A stretch of 52,067 bases of DNA, from contig NZ_JAODNM010000106.1 in assembly GCF_025464955.1 (NCBI RefSeq), forward strand, positions 1 through 52,067, read 5' to 3'. Shown here one piece after another: positions 32,650-39,951 of the stretch. Under the pieces are notes generated by a model, which was given only the letters and a program-made list of their open reading frames with translations, did no database searches and was not told where the DNA came from. The number at the start of each line of letters is the position of its first letter. Within the stretch, counting starts at the first letter, position 1. Source of the stretch: Amycolatopsis sp. Its GTDB lineage: Bacteria > Actinomycetota > Actinomycetes > Mycobacteriales > Pseudonocardiaceae. The position numbers and the translations under genes were made by a program.

Positions 32650-32716
32650 GGGGTCCTGCCGCGGGCGTCACAGGCGGAGGAGGGCGCTCGCCGTATCAGG
32701 GACGCTGTGACCTGTC

Positions 32717-32733
32717 GTGAAGGCCACCTTCAC
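32717..32733. repeat. Short palindrome GTGAAGG-CCA-CCTTCAC
   Basis: A 7-bp perfect stem with a 3-nt loop, in the 256-nt gene-free gap before the TetR gene end. Further CCTTCAC words follow at about 32757 and 32789. It looks like a decayed cluster of small palindromic repeats. No gene is visible in 32553-32808. Confidence 0.4.
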
Positions 32734-32808
32734 GGCGTAAGGCGCACTCAACTAGGCCTTCACAACGTCTCTGCCCTGCCGAAACTGCCTTCACGAGTGG
32801 GGGACGCC

Positions 32809-33405
32809 CTAGCGCCGGCGCAGGCCGTTCAGCAGGGTCTCGATGGTGCCGGTGATGACGGTGTCGACGGCACGGTCGCCGATCATGCCGCTCGTGATCA
32901 CCGCGGCCAGCCCTTGCAGGGTGGCGAGGACGGCCATCGCGACCCGGTCGGGATCGGCACTGTCGATCTCACCCTCGGCTTGGGCGTCGGCGATCAGTTT
33001 CGACGGCGCTGCGAACGCCCGGTCGTTCGCCTCGCGGAGCTCGGGCACGTCCGCCCGGTCTTTCCTGGCGAACATCAACTCCAACAGCGCCGGATGGCGC
33101 GTCGCGAACTCGACATAGGCGCGCGCGAAGGCGACCAGGCGCGCGCCGAAGTCGTCTTTCCGCACGCCCAGTACGTCGTCGAGACGCCGTCCCAGCCGTT
33201 CTAGCCCATACACGGCCAACGCGTCGAGCAGCGCCTGCTTGTCCGGGAAATGCTGCCGTGGCGCGCCATGGCTGACACCCACCTCCCGCGCCAGCTCACG
33301 CAGCGAAAGTCCGCCAACGCCGGTCGTCTCGAGTTTGCGCTCGGCGCATTCGAGCAGCGCGGCGCGCAGATTGCCGTGGTGGTAGCGCGCAACCGTCTCC
33401 GCCAT
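32809..33405 (-). CDS. TetR-family transcriptional regulator
   Basis: A 198-aa repressor. The N-terminal helix-turn-helix reads VGGLSLRELAREVGVSHGAP followed by RQHFPDKQALLDALAVYGLE (residues about 28-70). The C-terminal ligand domain is of the WHG type (YVEFATRHPALLELMF). ATG at 33405 lies opposite the SDR gene at 33513. The shared 107-nt promoter has repeated TGACTACA words and a TAGTC-ATT-GACTA palindrome that it probably binds. It is likely to control itself and the SDR/VOC genes. Confidence 0.9.
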   Translation of the reverse strand: MAETVARYHHGNLRAALLECAERKLETTGVGGLSLRELAREVGVSHGAPRQHFPDKQALLDALAVYGLERLGRRLDDVLGVRKDDFGARLVAFARAYVEFATRHPALLELMFARKDRADVPELREANDRAFAAPSKLIADAQAEGEIDSADPDRVAMAVLATLQGLAAVITSGMIGDRAVDTVITGTIETLLNGLRRR

Positions 33406-33426
33406 GGGAGACAGCCTAGCCCTATC

Positions 33427-33459
33427 TAGTCATTGACTACAATCTAGACGGTGACTACA
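33427..33459. promoter_or_regulatory. Candidate TetR operator region
   Basis: TAGTCATTGACTA (33427-33439) is an inverted repeat. The word TGACTACA occurs at 33434-33441 and again at 33452-33459, an 18-nt period. The cluster is in the centre of the divergent promoter between the TetR and SDR genes, 22 nt from the TetR start. Confidence 0.5.
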
Positions 33460-33512
33460 TTGGCGACTGTGGCCGATCATCCCGGTCGGCCTCGGACATC
33501 CAAGGACTCGCC

Positions 33513-34379
33513 ATGACCAAGACCTGGTTCATCACCGGCGCCGCAGCCGGGCTCGGCTACCAGCTCACCTCTCTGCTTCTGGCGCGCGGCGAACGCGTCG
33601 CCGCGACCTCGCGGAACAGCGAACCGCTGAAGACGCTGGCCGACGAGCACGGCGACAGGCTGTGGACGGCCGCGCTGGACGTCACCGACACGCCGTCGAT
33701 CCGCCGGGTCGTCGACAGCGCTGCCGCACGGTTCGGCCGGCTCGACGTCGTCGTGTCCAACGCGGGGTTCGGCGTGCTCGGCGCGGCCGAAGAGGTCTCC
33801 GACGAGCTGTTCCGGCGCCAGCTCGACGTCAACCTCGTCGGCTCGATCCAGCTGGCCAGGGCGGTCCTCCCCCACCTGCGTGCCCAGGGCGGCGGCCGCA
33901 TCGTGCAGCTGTCGAGCTCGGGCGGTCGCGTCGGAGATCCGGGGATGAGCCTGTACAACGCGACCAAGTTCGGGATCGAGGGCTTCTACGAGTCGGCCGC
34001 GATCGAACTCGCGCCCTTCGGCATCGAAGTCACCCTGGTCGAACCCGGCGGCACCCGGACCGGCTTCAACGCCAACCTCGCGCTCGCGGAGCCGATTCCC
34101 GCCTACGAAAACGGGATCCTCGGTCAGCTCCGCGGCATGCTCAGCGGCGCCGCCGACCCCGAGTTCCTGCGGCAAGCCGTTCCGGGCGACCCCGTCAAGA
34201 TCGCCGCAGCGATCATCGACTCGGTCGCGATCTCACCGGCACCACGGCGCATCGTCCTCGGCAGTGGGGCGTATGCCGCTATCGGTGCCACGCTGCGCGA
34301 CCAGCTCGAGGCGCTCCGGGCGCAGCACGATCTCGCCCACAGCACGGATTCCGACGACGTCGTCAGTTCTCGCGCGTGA
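33513..34379 (+). CDS. Short-chain dehydrogenase/reductase (SDR)
   Basis: A 288-aa classical SDR. The cofactor motif is ITGAAAGLGYQLTSLLLARG at about 7-26. NAG is in VVVSNAGFGVLGAAE, the catalytic Ser in VQLSSSGGRVGD and the YxxxK pair in LYNATKFGIEGFYESAAIEL. An Arg after the first beta strand (ATSRNSEPL) favours NADP(H). The length is somewhat longer than the usual 250 because of a C-terminal extension. The substrate is unknown. It is divergent from the TetR gene, which probably represses it, and is followed by the VOC gene after 32 nt. Confidence 0.9.
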   Translation: MTKTWFITGAAAGLGYQLTSLLLARGERVAATSRNSEPLKTLADEHGDRLWTAALDVTDTPSIRRVVDSAAARFGRLDVVVSNAGFGVLGAAEEVSDELFRRQLDVNLVGSIQLARAVLPHLRAQGGGRIVQLSSSGGRVGDPGMSLYNATKFGIEGFYESAAIELAPFGIEVTLVEPGGTRTGFNANLALAEPIPAYENGILGQLRGMLSGAADPEFLRQAVPGDPVKIAAAIIDSVAISPAPRRIVLGSGAYAAIGATLRDQLEALRAQHDLAHSTDSDDVVSSRA

Positions 34380-34411
34380 CCGGCCTTCCGTCCAGATGGA
34401 AGGATCACGGC

Positions 34412-34765
34412 ATGGAACGCGTGCTCGGAATCGGTGGCTACTTCATCCGCGCTTCGGACCCGGCTGCCCTGGGCGCCTGGTATCGGAACTGCCTCGGCCT
34501 CGATGCCGATGAGCACGGCCGGTGGAACCAGGACCCGGGCCCCACCGTCTTCGCGCCGTTCGAGGCCGGGACCGACTACTTCGGTTCCCGTTCCCAGCAG
34601 ACCATGCTCAACTTCCGGGTCCGCGACCTGGACGCCATGCTCACCCAGCTCCGCGGCAAGGGCGCCGACGTCGCCGACGAGACCCAGGAGATGGAAGGCG
34701 TCGGCCGCTTCGGCTGGGTCACCGACCCCGAGGGCAACCGCATCGAGCTCTGGCAGGCCGTCTAG
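34412..34765 (+). CDS. VOC-superfamily (glyoxalase-like) protein
   Basis: A 117-aa single VOC module: GIGGYFIRASDPAALGAWYR, CLGLDADEHG, LNFRVRDLDAMLTQLRGKGA and the closing GRFGWVTDPEGNRIELWQAV with the metal-ligand Glu. It likely dimerises and binds a divalent metal. Roles range from glyoxalase to dioxygenase to resistance protein, and none can be assigned. ATG at 34412 has GGAAGGATC upstream. Its TAG is within a CTAG shared with the stop of the convergent DUF4037 gene. Confidence 0.88.
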   Translation: MERVLGIGGYFIRASDPAALGAWYRNCLGLDADEHGRWNQDPGPTVFAPFEAGTDYFGSRSQQTMLNFRVRDLDAMLTQLRGKGADVADETQEMEGVGRFGWVTDPEGNRIELWQAV

Positions 34766-35751
34766 CGCTCGAACAGTGCCTTCGCCACCGCACGTCGACG
34801 CGTGACGTGTTGCAGAACGTCCGTGCTGTCAAGGAACTGGTCGACCGCGCCGGTCGGCGGAAGGCTCCGGATCGTTTCGTCGCTGATCGTGGGGAGGAGG
34901 GCCGCGGCGAACCGCTCGGCGTGCAGGACCTGGAACGGGCGGCCGTAGTACGGCCGCGTCGCCGGGTCGACGAACTCGGTGAGGCCGAGCTCGTTGTGCA
35001 GGCCGGCGACGATCTCGTAGGCATCGGCGAGACGTTGTTCGCGATCCCTCCACGAGCTCGCGACCAGAACGTTTCGCAAGACCGGCGCGAGTTCGACGGC
35101 GGCGGGCAGCCGCGCGAACGCGCTGCCGAGCCACTTGCCGTAGGGCGGGTATCGGCGCGCCATGAGCAGGCACAGGCGCATCAGGTCCCGGACGAGCCTC
35201 GCCGCGACGACCGCCGACCCGAGTTCGTCACCGACCTCGCGGGTGCGCCCGGCGAACGCCTCCTCCTGGCTGACGCGTTGCCATTGGCAAGCCAGCACAT
35301 ACCGCCAGACGTCGTCGGGGTACCAGTCGAGGCGGTGACGGATCGGGGCGAGTACGTCGAGCCCGTCGTGGAAGACCGCACCCGCGGTGACTTCGGCGAG
35401 CGACTGGGTCGACGTCGCGAGCCAGTCGAAGGTGCCGACCGGGCCGTCGGGGCTGAACCCCAACTGCCCGGTGAACCACTTCGCCGGCTCGGTCACGACG
35501 ACGGCGGACCTGACGTCGGCCGACAGCCGTTCCGTCAGGAGGACGTCGTAGTCGTGTCGGTGTCCGGCAGTGAAGAACAGCTGGACGCGGGGTCCCCAGT
35601 CGTGGTCCGTCGACCGCGCCGTGTCGAACCCGAGCACCTCCGACCCCGGCCCGAGCAGCGCGGCCGAGTGGCGCTCGTCGAGCAGCGGCCGGACCTCGTC
35701 ATGATAGAACCGGCGCGACAGGTCCGCACCGGAAACGAACAGCTCACCCAT
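34762..35751 (-). CDS. DUF4037 protein (nucleotidyltransferase-fold-like)
   Basis: A 329-aa protein with GPGSEVLGFDTARSTDHDWG at about residues 34-53, which resembles a GS...DxD-type nucleotidyltransferase active site, followed by PRVQLFF. The C-terminal two thirds is helical (DWYPDDVWRYVLACQWQRVS, DLMRLCLLMARRYPPYGKWL), matching the DUF4037 pattern. The biochemical role is unknown. It overlaps the end of the VOC gene by 4 nt on the opposite strand. Length is typical. Confidence 0.82.
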   Translation of the reverse strand: MGELFVSGADLSRRFYHDEVRPLLDERHSAALLGPGSEVLGFDTARSTDHDWGPRVQLFFTAGHRHDYDVLLTERLSADVRSAVVVTEPAKWFTGQLGFSPDGPVGTFDWLATSTQSLAEVTAGAVFHDGLDVLAPIRHRLDWYPDDVWRYVLACQWQRVSQEEAFAGRTREVGDELGSAVVAARLVRDLMRLCLLMARRYPPYGKWLGSAFARLPAAVELAPVLRNVLVASSWRDREQRLADAYEIVAGLHNELGLTEFVDPATRPYYGRPFQVLHAERFAAALLPTISDETIRSLPPTGAVDQFLDSTDVLQHVTRRRAVAKALFER

Positions 35752-35793
35752 ACCCGGTGATGCTGCCGCCCACCCCAGCTCCCCGCCACGGGT

Positions 35794-36156
35794 TTATTGG
35801 CCGAAGGAGTACCTCAGGTCGGCGTTGATCAGCTGGTTGACCCGCTTGCGCGGGTGCCCCAGCAGCCCCTGATCAGGCATCGGGTCGTCGAGGAACAGCG
35901 TCCACCGCAGCTCGGTACCTTGGCCCGTCCGATCCGGCGGCAGTTCGAAACGCACGAGGGCGTCCGGTCGTTCGGTCCACAACGACGACCACACGACGAG
36001 GGCGGGCTCCTGGGCTTCGACGACACGGGGGCGCTGCTCGCCGTCCCGCAGGTTCAGCCACGGACGCCCCCGGTCCCGGTCCGGCTCGGTCAGGGCTTCG
36101 AAGACCACCCGGGGCGGCGCGGGCTGGCCGCGCTTACGGCTCCCCGCTTCCAGCAT
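35794..36156 (-). CDS. SRPBCC-like hypothetical protein
   Basis: A 120-aa protein with alternating strands and helices: PPRVVFEALTEPDRDRGRPW, LNLRDGEQRPRV, ALVVWSSLWTERPDALVRFE, GTELRWTLFLDDPMPDQG and a C-terminal helix RKRVNQLINADLRYSFGQ. This pattern fits the SRPBCC (Bet v 1/AHSA1) fold, which binds hydrophobic ligands. There is no catalytic signature. It follows the formate dehydrogenase region but faces the same way as DUF4037, 42 nt upstream of it. Function not assigned. Confidence 0.6.
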   Translation of the reverse strand: MLEAGSRKRGQPAPPRVVFEALTEPDRDRGRPWLNLRDGEQRPRVVEAQEPALVVWSSLWTERPDALVRFELPPDRTGQGTELRWTLFLDDPMPDQGLLGHPRKRVNQLINADLRYSFGQ

Positions 36157-36221
36157 GATCGACAGCGTACGCCCGCGAGCCAGCCGCCACGGAAAGGACG
36201 GCGAGCTCGTGAACTACCGGC

Positions 36222-37385
36222 TCAGCTCTCGGCTGTGGAGTACGAGTGGGCGCCGGTGCCGGCCAGCTTGCCGCCGTCGACGATCAGGTACTCGTCGCGG
36301 ATGGGCGTGCCATCGAACCAACTCTCCAAGATCTCGCGGGTGCCATTGGCATAGCGGGTCTGCGCGGACAGCGAGGACCCGGAGATGTGGGTGGTCATGC
36401 CGTTGTGCGGCATCGTCCGCCACGGGTGGTCGGCGGGCGCGGGCTGCGGGGCCCAGACGTCGCCCGCGTAACCGGCCAGCCGCCCCGACTCCAACGCCTC
36501 CACCACGGCGTCGCGGTCGCAGATCGCTCCGCGCGCGGTGTTGACCAGGTAAGCGCCGCGCTTCATCGTGTCGAGCAGCTTCTTGTCGAAGAGCCCCTCG
36601 GTCTCCGGGTGCAGCGGCGCGTTGATGGTGACGACGTCGCAGTGCGGGACCATGTCGGCGGCGTCCGGGTGATACGTCAGGCCGTACTCCTTCTCGACCG
36701 ACGCGGGCAGGCGGTGCCGGTCGGTGTAGTGCAGGTGCACGTCGAACGCCTTGAGCCGGCGCAGGATCCCGAACCCGATGCGGCCTGCCGCGACACTGCC
36801 GACGTGCATGCCTTCGAGGTCGTAGGAGCGGGACACGGCGTCGGCGATGTTCCAGCCGCCTTCGACGGCGATCTTGTGCGCCGGGATGTAGTCGCGGACC
36901 AGCGCGAGGATCATCATCACCGCGTGCTCGACGACGCTGTTGCTGTTGCTGTAGGTGATCTCGGTGACAGTGATCCCGCGGTCGATGGCGGCGGCGAGGT
37001 CGACGTGGTCGGAACCGATGCCCGCGGTGATCGCCAGCTTGAGGTTGGCGGCCTTGGCGATGCGCTCCTTGGTCAGGTAGGCGGGCCAGAACGGCTGCGA
37101 GATCACGATGTCGGCGTCGACCAGCTCCCGCTCGAACACCGAGTCGGGCCCTTCCTTGTCCGAGGTCACCACCAGGGTGTGGCCGAGTCCTTCCAGGAAC
37201 GCGCGAAGGCCGAGCTCCCCGGACACGCTGCCGAGCAGGTGCCCGGAGGTGAAGTCCTGCGCCTTCGGGCTGGGCAGCGTCTGGCCGTCGGGGTAACCCT
37301 CGATGACGGGAAGATCGTCACGGGCGTACGACCGGGGATACCCCGTGATCGGGTCTTCGTACAACACGCACAGAACCTTCGCCAT
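36222..37385 (-). CDS. fdh: NAD-dependent formate dehydrogenase
   Basis: A 387-aa D-2-hydroxyacid-dehydrogenase-fold enzyme that oxidises formate to CO2 with NAD+. The sequence keeps the FDH-specific text: SQPFWPAYLTKERI, AGIGSDHVDLAAAIDRG, YSNSNSVVEHAVMMILALVR, HVGSVAAGRIGFGILRRLKA, NTARGAICDRDAVVEALESG and the catalytic His in NGMTTHISGSSLSAQ. It is metal-free and cytosolic, close in length to the Pseudomonas enzyme (about 400). It lies 102 nt downstream of a LysR gene on the same strand. It would detoxify formate or supply NADH. Confidence 0.94.
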   Translation of the reverse strand: MAKVLCVLYEDPITGYPRSYARDDLPVIEGYPDGQTLPSPKAQDFTSGHLLGSVSGELGLRAFLEGLGHTLVVTSDKEGPDSVFERELVDADIVISQPFWPAYLTKERIAKAANLKLAITAGIGSDHVDLAAAIDRGITVTEITYSNSNSVVEHAVMMILALVRDYIPAHKIAVEGGWNIADAVSRSYDLEGMHVGSVAAGRIGFGILRRLKAFDVHLHYTDRHRLPASVEKEYGLTYHPDAADMVPHCDVVTINAPLHPETEGLFDKKLLDTMKRGAYLVNTARGAICDRDAVVEALESGRLAGYAGDVWAPQPAPADHPWRTMPHNGMTTHISGSSLSAQTRYANGTREILESWFDGTPIRDEYLIVDGGKLAGTGAHSYSTAES

Positions 37386-37473
37386 GACGCCACTCCCTTG
37401 TTCGCGTTGACCTGGTGACGTCTACGTTTCCGCTGATGAACACGCGGGTCAAAGCGTTTGTACCTGTCGCGGC

Positions 37474-37488
37474 ATAGGCTCCGCCTAT
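37474..37488. promoter_or_regulatory. Palindrome between LysR and formate dehydrogenase genes
   Basis: ATAGGC-TCC-GCCTAT is a perfect 6-3-6 inverted repeat overlapping the LysR stop codon, about 90 nt upstream of the formate dehydrogenase ATG. It could be a LysR activator site or a small terminator hairpin. Both readings are open. Confidence 0.4.
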
Positions 37489-38411
37489 CAGCGGACCCGC
37501 TCGGTGACGACCCGGTCGAGGGTGGCCCGGACGTCGATCTGGCGGGCGATCTCGATCAACGCCCTGGCAAGGACCGGCTCCGGCTCGCGACGGGCGATGA
37601 CCAGCCCGATCCGGGGCGCGAACGGCGCGCCGTGCAGCCGCAGCGCCCGCATCCCGGCGGGCACGCCGAACATGTGCAGCCACGCGTGCGAGATGACGCT
37701 GTACCAGCTGCGGGTCGCGACGTGGGCGTACAGCGCGGCCACGGAATCGGTTTCGATCGCCGGGGCCACCGTCACGCCCGTCGCCGCGAAGATTTCGTCA
37801 AGAATGCGCCGGTTGCGCATCTCCTGGCTGAGCAGGCACAACGGCACCGCGGCGGCCTGCGCCCAGGTGGCCTTGCCGTCGCGAGCGAGGTCGCTGTCGG
37901 CAGGCGCGAGCAGCAGGTAGTGCTCCTCGTAGACAGGCAGTCGACGCACCGGCCCCAGCGGCTCGTCATCGAGGTACGTCAGCGCGATGTCGAGTTCGAA
38001 CTCCGCCAGCCCGTGGGCGATCTCCCGCGAGGACAGCGACCGCATCGACACGCGGGCGTGCGGATGCCGCTGACAGAAAGGTGCTGTGAGCAGCGAAACC
38101 ACGGTCAGCGACGTCGGGATGACCCCGATCCGCAGGCTGCCGGTGAGGCTCTTCCGCATGGCGGCGAGGTCGTCGTTCAGCCCGTCGCGCTCGGCCAGTA
38201 TCCGGTGCGCCCACAGCAGGACCCGCTCGCCTTCGGGCGTCAGGCCGTCGAACCGGCGGCCGCGCCGCACCAGCGGTGTGTCCAGTTCGCGCTCCAGCGT
38301 CCGGATCGCCTCGGACAACGACGGCTGCGACACGTGACACGCCAGCGCCGCCCGGCCGAAATGGCGTTCCCTGGCCAGCGCGACGAGGTATTCCAACTGG
38401 CGTAACAGCAC
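37488..38411 (-). CDS. LysR-family transcriptional regulator
   Basis: A 307-aa regulator. The N-terminal helix-turn-helix (LEYLVALARERHFGRAALAC, HVSQPSLSEAIRTLERELDT) is followed by the linker helix and a periplasmic-binding-like effector domain (about 90-300). It is on the same strand as, and just before, the formate dehydrogenase gene, and divergent from an F420-dependent PPOX gene at 38522. It is a good candidate regulator of formate dehydrogenase, of the PPOX gene, or both. The effector is unknown; formate is a guess. Confidence 0.92.
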   Translation of the reverse strand: MLLRQLEYLVALARERHFGRAALACHVSQPSLSEAIRTLERELDTPLVRRGRRFDGLTPEGERVLLWAHRILAERDGLNDDLAAMRKSLTGSLRIGVIPTSLTVVSLLTAPFCQRHPHARVSMRSLSSREIAHGLAEFELDIALTYLDDEPLGPVRRLPVYEEHYLLLAPADSDLARDGKATWAQAAAVPLCLLSQEMRNRRILDEIFAATGVTVAPAIETDSVAALYAHVATRSWYSVISHAWLHMFGVPAGMRALRLHGAPFAPRIGLVIARREPEPVLARALIEIARQIDVRATLDRVVTERVR

Positions 38412-38422
38412 ACCTCAGGATG

Positions 38423-38475
38423 TCCTACCTCCGCCGCCGGAGTCCACCTTGACTTCACGTTAGGTCGAGGTAGGA
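38423..38475. promoter_or_regulatory. Spaced 9-bp inverted repeat in the LysR/PPOX divergent promoter
   Basis: TCCTACCTC (38423-38431) and GAGGTAGGA (38467-38475) are perfect inverted copies 35 nt apart, between the LysR start (38411) and the PPOX ATG (38522). Their spacing would suit two sites bound by a LysR tetramer with DNA bending. Confidence 0.45.
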
Positions 38476-38521
38476 GACTGGCTGGGGTAACTGACCGGAC
38501 CGACCCGCCGAGAGGAAGCCG

Positions 38522-38953
38522 ATGCCCGACCCCAGGACACCCTTCACCCCGATCGAGATCGACTACCTGGCGACCCAGCGGCTCGGCAGGCTCGCGACCG
38601 CGCAGCCGGACGGAACACTGCAGGTCAGCCCGGTCGGCTTCGGTTACAACGCCGAACTGGGATGTATCGATATCGGCGGCTACAACATGTCCTCCAGCCG
38701 GAAATACCGCAACGTCGAAGCGGGCGGTCCGGTGGCCTTCGTCGTCGACGACCTCGCGTCGATCGAACCGTGGCGGGTGCGGTGCCTGGAAATCCGCGGT
38801 GTCGGCGAGGCCGTCGAGACGCCGGAAGACTCGGCCGCCGGAATGGCCGGCCCGATCATCCGCGTCCACCCGCGGCGGATCATCAGCTTCGGGATCGGCG
38901 ACCTCGACACCGAGCCGCACGCGTTGCGGGCGCATATCCGCGATGTGAACTAA
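38522..38953 (+). CDS. PPOX-class F420-dependent oxidoreductase
   Basis: A 143-aa split beta-barrel protein: IDYLATQRLGRLATAQPDGT, VSPVGFGYNAELGCIDIGGY, SSRKYRNVEAGGPVAFVVDD and RIISFGIGDLDTEPHALRAH. The SSRKYRNV stretch is typical of the deazaflavin (F420)-binding branch rather than FMN-binding pyridoxamine oxidases. The substrate is unknown. ATG at 38522 follows GAGAGGAAG. It is divergent from the LysR gene and separated from the next gene by a hairpin (38972-39026). Confidence 0.87.
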   Translation: MPDPRTPFTPIEIDYLATQRLGRLATAQPDGTLQVSPVGFGYNAELGCIDIGGYNMSSSRKYRNVEAGGPVAFVVDDLASIEPWRVRCLEIRGVGEAVETPEDSAAGMAGPIIRVHPRRIISFGIGDLDTEPHALRAHIRDVN

Positions 38954-38971
38954 GCGGGCATCTGGGCCACG

Positions 38972-39026
38972 GCGAAGGGGACTTTCCTCGCACTCGACTC
39001 GAGCGGGTGAGGGAAGTCCCCTTCGC
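38972..39026. terminator. Long hairpin after the PPOX gene
   Basis: The outer 13 bases (GCGAAGGGGACTT) pair perfectly with AAGTCCCCTTCGC at 39014-39026, with more partial pairing inside. It begins 18 nt after the PPOX stop and has no T-run. It probably ends that transcript or protects its 3' end. Confidence 0.6.
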
Positions 39027-39113
39027 TGTAAGGGTATTCAGCCGAACCGAGTATGGTCGGAGACAGCCAGCGTCACCCGGGCTGCCGCTGAATGTCCACT
39101 TAGGAGGTAACCA

Positions 39114-39875
39114 ATGACGACGAGCGAAAGCCACCCGGAATCGGTGTCTTTGCGAACCGACTTCGAATTGAGCTGGCGTGGCTTCGCCCGGAAAGAAGTC
39201 AGAAGTTATCTCGCGACCGTCGAAGAGGAGATGGGGGCGCTCACCGCCGACCTCGAAGCGACGGCCGCGCACGCGCGGATGCTGGCACGCCGGGTGGAGG
39301 AGCTTCTCGAGGAGAACGGCGAGCTCCACACGAAGATCGACTGCATCAGCCGCGTGCCGATCGAGCCGGACGCGTTGCAGGCGCGGTCCAGGCGCATGAT
39401 CGAGCTCACCCGTGAAGAGGCCGTGGAGATCAGGGCTGAGGCGCAGGCCGCCGCTGATCGGTTGCGGGAGCAGGCCGAAGAGGCTGTCGCGCACGCCGAG
39501 CGGCGCCGCCGTCAGGCCGACAGCGACTTCGACGACGCGATGGCCGTCCGCCGCGCCGAGGCGATGGCCGCGATCGCGCAGCGCGAAGCGGCCGCGCGAG
39601 CCCAGGCCGAGGCGCTGCTGCTGAAGGCCGCTGAGCAGGGCGAGCGCGTCGTCGCCGAAGCGAAGCAACGCGCGAACGCCGCGAACGAGCTCCGTGCACG
39701 CTTCACCGCGCAGCTGGAAAACTGCCAGCAGGTACTCGACCAGGCCCTGCCGCTGCTCGATCCCGTCCCCGGCGAAACCGGGCTCGACCTGCCGACCCAG
39801 CGCGCGGTCCGGCTGTCGGTCCAGGACACCGTGCCGATCAAACCGCTGACCTCGAGCCGGTCACCCCGCACCTAG
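39114..39875 (+). CDS. DivIVA-like coiled-coil protein
   Basis: A 253-aa protein. The N-terminal motif DFELSWRGFARKEVRSYLATVEEE (given in two parts: DFELSWRGF and ARKEVRSYLATVEEE) matches the DivIVA lipid-binding start. It is followed by a long coiled coil from about 35 to 205, rich in Ala, Glu, Arg and Gln. The C-terminal 45 residues are Pro-rich and disordered. Such proteins mark poles or division sites, or act as scaffolds in mycelial actinobacteria. ATG at 39114 follows AGGAGG. It is shorter than the essential Wag31/DivIVA, so it is probably a paralogue. Confidence 0.85.
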   Translation: MTTSESHPESVSLRTDFELSWRGFARKEVRSYLATVEEEMGALTADLEATAAHARMLARRVEELLEENGELHTKIDCISRVPIEPDALQARSRRMIELTREEAVEIRAEAQAAADRLREQAEEAVAHAERRRRQADSDFDDAMAVRRAEAMAAIAQREAAARAQAEALLLKAAEQGERVVAEAKQRANAANELRARFTAQLENCQQVLDQALPLLDPVPGETGLDLPTQRAVRLSVQDTVPIKPLTSSRSPRT

Positions 39876-39892
39876 GTCGGCAGAGGGTCCGC

Positions 39893-39935
39893 ACGCGTGC
39901 GACCGGCCCGGGATCCCCGAGCCGGTCGCGCGTGG
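39893..39935. terminator. Bidirectional terminator hairpin
   Basis: CACGCG-TG-CGACCGGC (39893-39908 region) pairs with GCCGGTCGCGCGTG (39922-39935) apart from a 2-nt bulge. It lies between the convergent DivIVA-like gene (ends 39875) and the solute-binding-protein gene (ends 39952). Confidence 0.6.
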
Positions 39936-39951
39936 CGTACCCAGTGTCCTG

